A stretch of 45,848 nt of DNA, taken from NCBI GenBank assembly GCA_905234635.1, contig CAJOJB010000003.1, positions 1 through 45,848 of the forward strand. Direction: 5' to 3'. The position numbers were made by a program, and so were the translations under genes. Source of the DNA: an uncultured Eggerthellaceae bacterium. GTDB lineage: Bacteria; Actinomycetota; Coriobacteriia; Coriobacteriales; Eggerthellaceae. Below are positions 33,725 to 41,723 of this stretch, piece by piece. The notes under the pieces were generated by a model that saw only the letters and a program-made list of their open reading frames with translations, had not been told where the DNA came from and did not search any database. Positions within the stretch are counted from its first letter, which is position 1. The number at the start of each line of letters is the position of its first letter.

Positions 33725-34681
33725 CTAGTCCGTAAGTTCCCATACACCTGCACGTGCGCTGCCACGACGAACAAGCCTCCCCGAAGCTTTCAGCGCGGCT
33801 ACCGTACGCTCCGCCGACCGCTTCGAGCAGCCAAGATACAGAGCAAGATCGTCCACCCTTGCGTGCGGGTTTTTCGCAAAATACGCCAATGCGCGTTCCT
33901 GCCGGGCGCCAAGTTCGTCGCCTCCAGGCATATACGTTAGCAGCGCGTCGCGTATGGCCTGCAGCATGAATGTAACAAAAGGCTCGCAGCTGCCTTGGGT
34001 TTCAGATTTGACAAAAGCTGCATAGTAGCCCTGCTGACGGTCCAAAATAATGCTTTCAACAGGAAGCCATGCTAAAGCTGCACGCCAATGCGAAAGGATA
34101 AGCGTGTGCCACAACCGCCCCACGCGCCCATTGCCATCTGCAAAAGGATGGATGAATTCAAATTCATAATAAAACACACATGAAGCAACGAGAGGATGGA
34201 GCTTAGTGGTGCTCATCCATTTAAAGAGGTCGCCCATTACCTTGGCTACATAACGTGCAGGGGTGCCCGCGTGTATAAGCATTTCGCCATCGAAAACGCC
34301 TGCGTTCTTGGAGCGAAAGGTGCCGGGGGCGTCAACCAACTTTTTCATCATTACGCCGTGGGCGCGCAAGAGGTCTTCGATACTAGTAGGGTTCAAAGTA
34401 TCCATTAAGTCATAGGCACGCTGTGCATTTTTTACCTCTAGTATTTCGCGCTCGGGGCCTAGCACGCGCTTGCCATCGATAATAGCTGTCACCGTTTTTT
34501 CGGACAGGGTATTGCCTTCAATCATCAGGGATGACCGAATGGTGCGAATGCGCAGTTCACGATGCAAGTAAGGGGCAATGCTTTGCCCAGACGCGGCAGT
34601 AAACGAGCCAACAAGTTCAGCTATTTCCATGCAAAGTGATTCGATTTCAGCGTTAGTGGTAAAGGGCGGTTCGTAAGGCAT
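33725..34681 (-). CDS. Fic-family AMPylase with C-terminal winged helix
   Basis: The 318-residue protein has an N-terminal inhibitory helix SSLMIEGNTLS ((S/T)xxxE(G/N), class II). The Fic active site is FIHPFADGNGRVGRLWHTLI, and the C-terminal winged helix is DDLALYLGCSKRSAERTVAALKASGRLVRRG. Fic enzymes usually transfer AMP to target hydroxyls. AAGGAG precedes the ATG. A TACCGCCA palindrome sits in the promoter, so the winged helix may autoregulate the gene. Confidence 0.92.
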   Translation of the reverse strand: MPYEPPFTTNAEIESLCMEIAELVGSFTAASGQSIAPYLHRELRIRTIRSSLMIEGNTLSEKTVTAIIDGKRVLGPEREILEVKNAQRAYDLMDTLNPTSIEDLLRAHGVMMKKLVDAPGTFRSKNAGVFDGEMLIHAGTPARYVAKVMGDLFKWMSTTKLHPLVASCVFYYEFEFIHPFADGNGRVGRLWHTLILSHWRAALAWLPVESIILDRQQGYYAAFVKSETQGSCEPFVTFMLQAIRDALLTYMPGGDELGARQERALAYFAKNPHARVDDLALYLGCSKRSAERTVAALKASGRLVRRGSARAGVWELTD

Positions 34682-34695
34682 GTTGACTCCTTAAG

Positions 34696-34729
34696 TTTTA
34701 CCGCCACTATTTTACCGCCAATGGCGGTA
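34696..34729. promoter_or_regulatory. TACCGCCA operator between fic and the rubredoxin fusion gene
   Basis: TACCGCCA-A-TGGCGGTA (34713-34729) is a perfect inverted repeat. A third half-site lies in TTTTACCGCCA at 34696-34706, 14 bases from its twin. On the minus strand it lies between a TTGCTT -35 and a TAAAAT -10 for fic. It is also 27 bases before the divergent gene. Confidence 0.7.
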
Positions 34730-34756
34730 TAAAAGCAACCGCGACAGGAGGATCTC

Positions 34757-35326
34757 ATGGCCGAATCTGCAATCAACACCAAGGCATTTCGTTCTTTGAG
34801 CTACGGCGTCTACATTATCAGCGCGTTGAACGGCAGCAAAAAGGCAGGTTGCGTGGTTAACACGTTCCAGCAGCTGACCTCGGCGCCCGCGCGTGTGAGC
34901 GTAACCATTAATAAAGAAAACGCCACGACAGGCGTAGTGCTTGAGTCTGGCCGCTTTGAAGCGAACGTGCTAGCGGAAAGCGCGCCCATGGAGCTCATTG
35001 GGCTCTTCGGTTTTCAAAGCAGCAACGACGTGGACAAGTTTGCGGAAACCGCCCATGCGCTTGACGCGGCCGGCGACGCCGCCACCGATGCCACCCCCGC
35101 TGGTGCCAGTGCTGCTGCGCCCGCCGACGCTGCTGCCGAAACTACCGCCGCCGACGCCGCTGCCGAAACTACCGCCGCTGAAGCAGCCCCTTCAGCCGTT
35201 CGCCATGGCTGGAGGTGCACCTTCTGTGGCTATGTGGAAGAAGGCTACGGCGAACTGCCCGAAGACTACAAATGCCCCATCTGCGGCAAGGGTCGCGATA
35301 TGTTCAACCGCGTTGAATTGGGCTAA
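34757..35326 (+). CDS. Flavin reductase-like domain fused to rubredoxin by an Ala-rich linker
   Basis: The 189-residue protein opens like high-molecular-weight rubredoxin (FRSLSYGVYIISALNGSKKA, GCVVNTFQQLTSAPARVSVT, INKENATTGVV). It leaves the flavin-reductase fold after ~95 residues. A ~50-residue Ala/Thr/Glu linker with a DAAAETTAA repeat follows, then a compact rubredoxin, CTFCGYVEEGYGELPEDYKC and CPICGKG. The C-terminal half of the flavin domain is missing relative to relatives. A role in O2 or NO reduction electron transfer is plausible. AGGAGG precedes the ATG. Confidence 0.85.
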   Translation: MAESAINTKAFRSLSYGVYIISALNGSKKAGCVVNTFQQLTSAPARVSVTINKENATTGVVLESGRFEANVLAESAPMELIGLFGFQSSNDVDKFAETAHALDAAGDAATDATPAGASAAAPADAAAETTAADAAAETTAAEAAPSAVRHGWRCTFCGYVEEGYGELPEDYKCPICGKGRDMFNRVELG

Positions 35327-35367
35327 AACTTCAACCTTGAAACACAGGGGAAAGTTCCCGGTGTCCC

Positions 35368-35395
35368 AAAAAGTACTGCCCCAAGCGGGGCAGTA
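35368..35395 (-). terminator. Terminator of the Nif11-peptide gene
   Basis: TACTGCCCC-AAGC-GGGGCAGTA (35374-35395) followed on the minus strand by CTTTTTGG. It separates the convergent rubredoxin fusion and Nif11-peptide genes. Confidence 0.75.
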
Positions 35396-35429
35396 TTCGT
35401 TGACCATCAAGTTTGTTACGGCACCAGCA

Positions 35430-35630
35430 TTACGCGATATCCGCTGAACAGACCTGGTAGCATTCTCGGTCGGAACACCACAGCGTCCAGTGAATGCCAC
35501 CCGAAATAGCCTTGAGCTCTTCGTCGGTCAATTCATAGCCTTCTTTTTCGGCAAGAGCTACAAGCTCTTCTGGCGTCTTGCACGCGCGGGCCTTTTCCTG
35601 CAGTTCAGGGCTTAATTCTTTGAAATCCAT
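35430..35630 (-). CDS. Nif11-type leader peptide (RiPP/bacteriocin-like precursor)
   Basis: I start at the ATG at 35630 (66 residues) with GAGGAGG upstream; the track start is 12 codons too long. The leader MDFKELSPELQEKARACKTP ... EKEGYELTDEELKAISGG fits the Nif11-like family that ends in a double glycine. Cleavage there would release a 21-residue core, IHWTLWCSDRECYQVCSADI + A, with three cysteines. Such precursors are normally modified and exported by dedicated enzymes, but none is encoded nearby. Confidence 0.85.
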   Translation of the reverse strand: MDFKELSPELQEKARACKTPEELVALAEKEGYELTDEELKAISGGIHWTLWCSDRECYQVCSADIA

Positions 35631-35726
35631 GTCTGCCTCCTCGTTCGTCTTTTCTGTTACCGCCAACTCTACATGCGAAGTGTGTACGCAAGCTAAAGTA
35701 GTCGCTCTGCAATATATAATGAAAAC

Positions 35727-36260
35727 ATGAGATTATTTGTCGCTGCAGAATTGCCCGATGGTGTGCTGGATGCCCTGGTGGAAACGCAGGCCGCACTGCG
35801 AGAATGCGTTACAGGTCGCTACGTCGCACCCGATTCCTTGCATGTGACGCTCGCGTTTTTGGGTAGCGTGGATGCATCGCGTGTCCCTGCAATCGCGGAC
35901 GCCCTGGACGATGCCTGCGCAGGGCTCGCTTCTTTCAATGTAACCACGACGGGGTTGGGCAGTTTTGGGCGGCGCGCCCAAGCAACGCTCTGGCAGGGTT
36001 TTGGCACAAGCGACGAATTCACCCACCTGGCTCAATGCGTTCGAAAGGAACTTACGGATAGGGGCTTTTCGTTCGACAGCAAGACCTTTTTGCCGCACGT
36101 TACGCTTATGCGCAAGGCCGACATTCGCAGTGGCGTGCTGCCCATGCCATCCATTGCGAGCGGCGCAATAAGCACGGTGACCTTATTCAAGTCCGACCTT
36201 TCGGGCCCTTACCCCGTGTACGAACCCCTTCACCGTGTGGTGCTTGCCGAAAGCGCATAA
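35727..36260 (+). CDS. thpR: RNA 2',3'-cyclic phosphodiesterase (2'-5' RNA ligase family)
   Basis: The 177-residue 2H phosphoesterase has both catalytic HxTx motifs: SLHVTLAFLG near residue 38 and LPHVTLMRK near residue 128. The opening MRLFVAAELPDGVLDAL is typical of ThpR. Substrates are RNA or nucleotide 2',3'-cyclic phosphates. No strong Shine-Dalgarno is seen, so it may be translated from a short leader after the TATAAT at 35714-35719. Confidence 0.92.
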   Translation: MRLFVAAELPDGVLDALVETQAALRECVTGRYVAPDSLHVTLAFLGSVDASRVPAIADALDDACAGLASFNVTTTGLGSFGRRAQATLWQGFGTSDEFTHLAQCVRKELTDRGFSFDSKTFLPHVTLMRKADIRSGVLPMPSIASGAISTVTLFKSDLSGPYPVYEPLHRVVLAESA

Positions 36261-36357
36261 GGTTTGGGCTCGTACGGCATGCGCTGAGTTTTGTTTCGCT
36301 GTCTCTTGTGAGTCGCATAGAGTTGAATTGCGCGTAGCGTGGTAGTACGCTTTGAAC

Positions 36358-37533
36358 ATGCAATATCGCAAGGACAAAAACGGGCAGACCATTTCGCAGC
36401 TAGGATACGGCTGCATGCGTTTTTCGCGCAAGGGCACCGGCATCGACTATGAAAAGGCCGAACGCGAAATCCTGCGCGCCATTGAACTGGGCGTGAACTA
36501 CTTCGACACCGCCTACATTTACCCTGGAAGCGAAGAAACCCTGGGTCGCGTGCTCGACCAAAACAGCTGCCGCAGTCAGGTGCTCGTAGCCACCAAGTTG
36601 CCGCAATATACCGTACGTTCGGCGGCGGCCATCGACAAAACTTTCCGCGAACAGCTCAAGCGGCTGCGCACCGACTACGTGGACTATTACCTCATGCACA
36701 TGTTCACCGACATGCTGGAATGGCGGCGCCTGCAAAGTCTGGGCATCGAAGACTGGATTGCGGCGCGCAAGGCGGACGGCAGCATTCGCAGCATCGGCTT
36801 TTCCTACCATGGCAACACCGAAGCCTTCCTGCCCATTTTGGAAGCTTACGACTGGGATTTCTGTCAGATTCAGTACAACTACCTGGACGAACACAGCCAG
36901 GCGGGGCGTGTGGGCTTGGAGGCTGCGGCGGCGCGTGGCATACCCGTAGTGATAATGGAACCCCTGCGCGGGGGCAAATTGGTGGAACTGCCCGCCGAAG
37001 TCAAGGCTGCCCTAGACGCCAGCGGCACCGGTTGGACGCCCGCCGAATTGGGCCTGCGTTGGCTGTGGGATCAGCCCGAAGTAAGCTGCGTGCTTTCGGG
37101 CATGAATTCGCTTGACATGGTGGAAGAAAACGCACGCATTGCCGCTAGCGCCACGGTGGGGCACTTTACAGAAGCAGACTTTGCCCTGGTCGAGCGCGTA
37201 AAGCAAATTATCTGCGAGCGCGAAAAGGTGGGTTGCACGGGTTGCCGTTACTGCATGCCGTGCCCCGCGGGCGTGGACATCCCTGGTAATTTTCACTACT
37301 ACAATCTTATGGGCATGTATTCGAAAATGTCGGCGCGTTTCGAATTTGCGCGCAACATGGGGCTGCAGGAAAAGCCGGGTTTTGCAAGCCTGTGTACCGA
37401 ATGCGGTGCCTGCGAAACGCACTGTCCGCAGCACCTTCCCATTCGCCAACTTTTGAAGCAAGCCGACCGCGAACTGCGCCCACTTCCATATCGCGTGGGC
37501 CTGGCAATCGCGCGCAAGGTCATGCATCGTTAG
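36358..37533 (+). CDS. Aldo/keto reductase with C-terminal 4Fe-4S domain
   Basis: From the ATG at 36358 (391 residues; the track adds a TTG codon pair) the protein is an AKR barrel. Catalytic residues appear in NYFDTAYIYPGSEETLG, VATKLP and YYLMHMF, and the NADPH end is VLSGMNSLDMVEEN. A C-terminal extension carries CTGCRYCMPCPAGVDIP and CTECGACETHCPQHLPI, enough cysteines for two Fe-S clusters. Such enzymes are common in anaerobes; the substrate is unknown. Confidence 0.9.
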   Translation: MQYRKDKNGQTISQLGYGCMRFSRKGTGIDYEKAEREILRAIELGVNYFDTAYIYPGSEETLGRVLDQNSCRSQVLVATKLPQYTVRSAAAIDKTFREQLKRLRTDYVDYYLMHMFTDMLEWRRLQSLGIEDWIAARKADGSIRSIGFSYHGNTEAFLPILEAYDWDFCQIQYNYLDEHSQAGRVGLEAAAARGIPVVIMEPLRGGKLVELPAEVKAALDASGTGWTPAELGLRWLWDQPEVSCVLSGMNSLDMVEENARIAASATVGHFTEADFALVERVKQIICEREKVGCTGCRYCMPCPAGVDIPGNFHYYNLMGMYSKMSARFEFARNMGLQEKPGFASLCTECGACETHCPQHLPIRQLLKQADRELRPLPYRVGLAIARKVMHR

Positions 37534-37589
37534 CGCCGTCCTGGGCGTGCTTCATTCTGATGTTGTTCGGTATTGCCGCGTTGCGCTGT

Positions 37590-39008
37590 TTACTGTAGCT
37601 TTTCGAGCCAGGCGATAAATGCGTCTCTGTTGGCATCGCGTCCATCGCACCACAAAGCAGGCAACTTATCCCAGTTGACCTGGCCTTTATGGTCGAATGA
37701 CCCCTGCGCTTCCTTCAGGTTTTCTTCGAAGCGTGCTGCGCCGTCATGGGCACAGTTCGCCACGGTCTTCAAGCCCTGCGCGTCTTCAATTTCCAGGATG
37801 GTGGCAGCAAGTAGCATCGCAAGCGAACCGCCGTCCGCCCCTTCAGGCACGCCAAAAACATTCCGATAAAGGTACGTGGTGTTAATGAAGCGCTTTATGT
37901 TCAGCGGACTGGGGTTCTTCAGCAGGGTGCTAATCACGCGCGCGAATTCGCCAGCAAGTTCTTTGTCGTCCTTCAGAAGACCGCCGATATATTTTTCTAG
38001 GTTGCATACGCTTGAAGGAATGCGAAGTGGCACTTGGACAATCTTTTCGAAGAACATCTTCTTGCGGCTTTCGTCGACCTTGTCGCCGTGCTTTTTGCGC
38101 ACACCGTCGCGTACGGTCTGTTCGTCAATTGCGTATATAAAAATGCACCTGGGGCAGTCGAGGTAGGTCTTAACCTGTTCCATCAGACCTATGGCAGCTT
38201 CGGGGTCGACGTGGTCGAGGCCGTCGACGAATACGACGAATCGGGAATCGGCCGTTTTACCGTTTTTCTGCGCGGCCTGCAAGAGTGCTTTAGAAAATTC
38301 GTTTTGGAAGTTTTCGATGTCTTTGCTGCTTATAAAATCTTCTTTCGATTCAGATTTTGAGGCAGCCTCTGAACCAAAGATTGAATCGAATATCGTGCCA
38401 AGCAAAGAATCGTCGTCGGACCTTTTCCCGTTGCTGTAATTCGAGCCGACAATTTGCGAAACGGTCGACACTAGTCCAGCGAAATTTTCCGCTTCTTCGC
38501 GTGTAATGCCCGAAATTTTCAAGAGCATTTCAACGAAAAGGTTTTCGAGAAGGCTAGCGCGCGGGTTTGCGACCGACTGCTGCCAGGCGTCAACGCTTGC
38601 GACGGTAATAATGTCTTCACAGTACTGCGACATGCGCGAGCTGGATGTTTTCGCGGGTTCAGCTTTTATGGGTTCGCCCTTCGTAAAAGCGTTGGCCACC
38701 AGTTCGCCTTCCATGAAAGTATCCGCTGCCAACTCGCCTTCCGCGGGCGCGCTTTCGTTCGTCTCGCTTTCCACCGACGCATCTTCGCCCGAGTTTCTTT
38801 CTGCGCGAAGTTCGGCGTCCAGCAGGTTAATGAGCGAAGTTTTGCCCGAGCCCCAGTCGCCCTGGATTGCAATGGTCATGGGCGTTGCACATTCTTTGAT
38901 GAATTCCGCAATTCCCTTTACGAAGCCATCACGGAAAAGAGTGTCTTTGTTTGTTGCGACGTCGGCCAGGGTTCGAATCTTTGGCGACGCATCAATTTGA
39001 TTAGCCAT
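37590..39008 (-). CDS. KAP-family P-loop NTPase
   Basis: The 472-residue protein has Walker A AIQGDWGSGKTSLINLLDAE, Walker B FVVFVDGLDHVDPEAAIGLM, and the KAP blocks CPRCIFIYAIDEQTV and NPSPLNIKRFINTTYLYRNV. An acidic low-complexity insert (ESETNESAPAEGELAADTFM) sits between Walker A and the middle domain. The paired membrane helices typical of many KAP proteins are not evident. Some KAP proteins exclude phages; no partner gene is adjacent. Confidence 0.88.
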   Translation of the reverse strand: MANQIDASPKIRTLADVATNKDTLFRDGFVKGIAEFIKECATPMTIAIQGDWGSGKTSLINLLDAELRAERNSGEDASVESETNESAPAEGELAADTFMEGELVANAFTKGEPIKAEPAKTSSSRMSQYCEDIITVASVDAWQQSVANPRASLLENLFVEMLLKISGITREEAENFAGLVSTVSQIVGSNYSNGKRSDDDSLLGTIFDSIFGSEAASKSESKEDFISSKDIENFQNEFSKALLQAAQKNGKTADSRFVVFVDGLDHVDPEAAIGLMEQVKTYLDCPRCIFIYAIDEQTVRDGVRKKHGDKVDESRKKMFFEKIVQVPLRIPSSVCNLEKYIGGLLKDDKELAGEFARVISTLLKNPSPLNIKRFINTTYLYRNVFGVPEGADGGSLAMLLAATILEIEDAQGLKTVANCAHDGAARFEENLKEAQGSFDHKGQVNWDKLPALWCDGRDANRDAFIAWLEKLQ

Positions 39009-39059
39009 GGTAGTACCAGTTTCCCTTTTCTTCAGTTGCTTTTACGTCGTATATATTGT

Positions 39060-39217
39060 ACGCACCGTGGCATGTTTTGTCTTGCTGCCTCCTGAGCTTT
39101 GCCCGCGGTGGGGAACAGAGAACTGTCCTCTGTGTTCTTCCCTTGTGTTCTTGCTGCCTGCCACCCTATGTTCTGCTGGGTAATTGGGACAATCGGACGG
39201 AAAACTGCGCATAAGTT
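39060..39217. other. Non-coding stretch with an imperfect palindrome
   Basis: Between the KAP gene and the small ORF at 39218 I see no gene. GGGGAACAGAGAAC / CTCTGTGTTCTTCCC (about 39111-39142) forms an imperfect hairpin resembling decayed REP-type repeats. Confidence 0.4.
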
Positions 39218-39325
39218 ATGAAAAGGTTCGCGTTTCATTTGGGGGACGCGCTTGAACAGCTTGTGGCAATGCTTAATCAGCTGCGCGCTCAAAACGGCAA
39301 AGAAAGCGGTGAAGTATGTGCGTAG
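39218..39325 (+). CDS. Possible 35-residue small protein
   Basis: An ORF too short for the track: MKRFAFHLGDALEQLVAMLN then QLRAQNGKESGEVCA. Composition is protein-like, with an amphipathic helix, but there is no clear Shine-Dalgarno and no known family. It could also be the relic end of a mobile-element gene. Confidence 0.3.
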   Translation: MKRFAFHLGDALEQLVAMLNQLRAQNGKESGEVCA

Positions 39326-39376
39326 TAAAAGGTCTTTGGAAGTTTACTCGCTGGTTATTCAGAGCAGCGTTTAGGT

Positions 39377-40216
39377 TTATGTAGAAGACTGTTCGAATGA
39401 AGCGACTCTTGCTATTAGTGCGTTCGCCCACTTGACTGCATCAGCAGCGCTTTCGACAACATCTAGGCTCCCACGCTGCGCTACATAGAGTGCTTCCCAG
39501 TTGGTACCGATAACAATTGTCGGCGGCCACGCCTGCTTTTTGCGGTATGCGAAAAGCCGCTCGCAGGCCTGGCGGGTCTTGACCCAATCAACGTTCCCAG
39601 TCTTGTCGATGAGCTGCAAGTCGATTAAGTCGTGCACGCGTTTGCTGCCAGGCTCGCTTGCTCCATGCAGCTTTTGCGCTATCTGGTAGTGAAGGGGCAT
39701 ACATGCGATTGGGCCAATTGTCGGGAATCCAAGCCTCTCAAGGTATGAGTTCGCCTCTGCAGGCACGACGTATTCTGGCTCGTCTGCATCTCCGATTTCA
39801 TTGTGCCCAACCTCAAGCGCAACCGTGCACCACGCCTTGCTCAGATAGCTAAGCTTCACGTCAAGTGGTTGCATGACATATGGTTCTGGTACTCCTTCTG
39901 GGTGTGCAGGCTCCCGCGAAACCACGCGACCCGTGAATCCCTGCCAGCCTTCGGTAAGGGCCTTGTCGAGTAGGTCGATAAACTCCTCGAGATCTTTGCT
40001 CCTTGCGGCGTCGAGGTCGGTCGTGTAGCGCGTCGCGGCATCACCGAAGCGCATTTTAAGCGACGTGCCTCCCTTCACTACGCCATCAGGAAGCATATGA
40101 CCGACGATGGCGTTGGCTATAAGAGAGCGGACGTTGACATAAGCCTTTTCTCCAGCAGCCATCCTCCTGATGGCGTTGTCAAGCTTGTGCATACTGTTCG
40201 GTCTTGTGTCTGTCAT
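39377..40216 (-). CDS. abiEii: AbiEii-type nucleotidyltransferase toxin
   Basis: The 279-residue protein has the nucleotidyltransferase core VVKGGTSLKMRFGDAATRYT followed by TDLDAARS. Downstream come YVMQPLDVKLSY and PLHYQIAQKLHGASEPGSKR, VHDLIDLQLI, as in AbiEii/AbiGii family toxins. These modify tRNA or nucleotides to cause abortive infection. The gene overlaps the AbiEi-type antitoxin by four bases (ATGA), a complete type IV toxin-antitoxin pair. Confidence 0.9.
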   Translation of the reverse strand: MTDTRPNSMHKLDNAIRRMAAGEKAYVNVRSLIANAIVGHMLPDGVVKGGTSLKMRFGDAATRYTTDLDAARSKDLEEFIDLLDKALTEGWQGFTGRVVSREPAHPEGVPEPYVMQPLDVKLSYLSKAWCTVALEVGHNEIGDADEPEYVVPAEANSYLERLGFPTIGPIACMPLHYQIAQKLHGASEPGSKRVHDLIDLQLIDKTGNVDWVKTRQACERLFAYRKKQAWPPTIVIGTNWEALYVAQRGSLDVVESAADAVKWANALIARVASFEQSST

Positions 40217-40740
40217 GAAAGCTCCTCTAAAAGCTCTTGCTCCTCTGCACGCGTCAGATATCCCTTTGCCCGCGCCTTAAGCGTCGCGTCGCGAAGACGC
40301 TCGTCCATAATCCTGCCGCGACACGAATAAATGGCATCTGCGACAGTCTGCGACGGGATGCCTTCGTAGAGAGTTATCTTTCCGCCCTCTGGAATATGAA
40401 AAACTTTCATGTAGAGCGGCAGCTTCCTGCGAACCCTGTTTGGCGTTGCTACGTGCATATAACTTGGATTCGTGGGCGCCAACTCATGCATGGCTATGAC
40501 CGACTCGCCGTAAAGATACGCCCCTGGGCCGACGAGGGCTACTGCTTCTGCGTAGGAATCGTAGGGTGTCGGAATATAATGTGTGATTCTGTAGAGCCCT
40601 TGACCGACGCGCTCCACTTTGCCCCGCTGAGCGTACTGCACTAGCTCGTTGTTGGTTACGCCAATCGCGCGCGCTTGCGCGGAGGTTATAAGGCCGTAGT
40701 TATCTGCAGCCAATTCATATATGTCGTCATACTTTGTCAT
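40213..40740 (-). CDS. abiEi: AbiEi-type antitoxin (winged-helix)
   Basis: The 175-residue protein opens with a winged helix (YELAADNYGLITSAQARAIG, NNELVQYAQRGKVERVGQGL, YRI) followed by the AbiEi C-terminal domain (ALVGPGAYLYGESVIAMHEL, VFHIPEGGKITLYEGIPSQT, VADAI). In AbiE systems this protein represses its own operon and antagonises the nucleotidyltransferase. A promoter with a palindrome lies immediately upstream. Confidence 0.88.
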   Translation of the reverse strand: MTKYDDIYELAADNYGLITSAQARAIGVTNNELVQYAQRGKVERVGQGLYRITHYIPTPYDSYAEAVALVGPGAYLYGESVIAMHELAPTNPSYMHVATPNRVRRKLPLYMKVFHIPEGGKITLYEGIPSQTVADAIYSCRGRIMDERLRDATLKARAKGYLTRAEEQELLEELS

Positions 40741-40747
40741 GGCAGAA

Positions 40748-40776
40748 GTATAACGAAAACATTATAGTTTTGGCAA
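40748..40776 (-). promoter_or_regulatory. abiE promoter with inverted repeat
   Basis: On the minus strand TTGCCA (40771-40776) and TTATAC (40748-40753) are 17 bases apart. AAAAC-TATAAT-GTTTT within the spacer is a candidate AbiEi operator. Confidence 0.65.
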
Positions 40777-40779
40777 TAA

Positions 40780-40908
40780 TCAGCCTAGTGTGCGTAGTTT
40801 GTCTTTCAGGAGACCAGCGGCAAGTTGTGCTTCGATTTGTTTAGGGGCATTCCCGATGTAGAAAACCTCGTTGCCATTTCTCACTTGTTTGGCATTTTTA
40901 CTGATGAG
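40780..40908 (-). pseudogene. Coding-like C-terminal scrap
   Basis: A 42-codon open frame without a start reads LISKNAKQVRNGNEVFYIGN then APKQIEAQLAAGLLKDKLRT, LG, stop. It is preceded by an in-frame TAG. Not identified; probably the tail of a lost gene. Confidence 0.4.
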
Positions 40909-40941
40909 CTAGGGTTCTTGCCAAATCCTGTTGCTTAACGG

Positions 40942-41088
40942 TATGGGCGAGTCGTGAATGTCGCTCGTGGTGGAAAAGACCTTCCCATTCTCGGCCATAA
41001 GCGGCAAGGGCAGGTTGGCCAGCAGGAAGTGCCCCAGGTGGTTGGTCTGGAAGACAATGTCCATGCCGTCTGCACAGTATCCGAGGCC
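40942..41088 (-). pseudogene. Internal fragment of an SDR oxidoreductase
   Basis: The minus-strand frame reads [20 protein letters not shown] then [20 protein letters not shown]. The [15 protein letters not shown] and SxxS strand pattern is that of retinol-dehydrogenase-like SDRs. Neither the cofactor loop nor the YxxxK region is present, so about 49 residues of a lost gene remain. Confidence 0.65.
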
Positions 41089-41166
41089 AGCGTTTTGCCG
41101 AATCTTTTATTCCTAAACTTTGAAAGAATTTCATTTTTAGGAATAGGTGTCATAATAAGCGACGAG

Positions 41167-41370
41167 ATGATTCAAATGAAGATTATAGACAGGCCTGATT
41201 ACCTACAAACACTCATAGATGTCATGGGAACCCCCGACATCAAGGTCATCACCGGTGTACGACGAAGCGGCAAATCGAAACTGCTCGAAGCCTTCCGAAA
41301 TTACGTGATCGCCAACGTCAAATTCGTCATAGCAGAATCTCCTTTCTATTTCTCGTCTTTTGGGGTGTAG
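41167..41370 (+). pseudogene. N-terminal fragment of an AAA_14/DUF4143-type ATPase
   Basis: The frame from the ATG at 41167 (or 41176) reads [20 protein letters not shown] then [20 protein letters not shown]. The GVRRSGKS Walker A is typical of the AAA_14 ATP-binding proteins. It is cut after ~52 residues and ends in unrelated sequence ([10 protein letters not shown]). An inverted repeat ATTCCTAAA...TTTAGGAAT (41109-41144) marks its promoter region. Confidence 0.7.
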
Positions 41371-41723
41371 TAAGGATTTCTTCTTTCGCCAATACAGGCA
41401 ATAGCGGAAACGCAGGTTGCATCGGGGTCGTCGTCAATTGCCTTAATGCATCTGCTGTATTGAATCTTTGCTTGAGCCATTCCCGCGTTCTCAAGAAGGT
41501 ACTTCAGCTCGTCCCTTGTCAGCCATAATTCTCTGAACTGCTTTTCTATTTCTGCTGGCAAAGTTGGCCCTGATTCAAATGATCTGTAGTCAAACATAAG
41601 CCGATAGTACTCTTTTAATTCTTCGCTTGGTGCATTGTCAAAAATCCTCTTCCAATAAGGGTTTTCCATAAACAAATCGAATCCTTTTCCCACTTCGCTT
41701 TCCTTTCCGTAATCGCCTACCAT
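41346..41723 (-). CDS. Hypothetical protein, third gene of the minus-strand cassette operon
   Basis: A 125-residue acidic protein ([60 protein letters not shown]) that I do not recognise. It is predicted mostly helical and soluble. The ATG overlaps the upstream stop (ATGGTAG), so it is translated with that gene. Size, acidity and the cluster of unrelated small proteins resemble immunity-protein loci, but no toxin is visible. Confidence 0.7.
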   Translation of the reverse strand: MVGDYGKESEVGKGFDLFMENPYWKRIFDNAPSEELKEYYRLMFDYRSFESGPTLPAEIEKQFRELWLTRDELKYLLENAGMAQAKIQYSRCIKAIDDDPDATCVSAIACIGERRNPYYTPKDEK

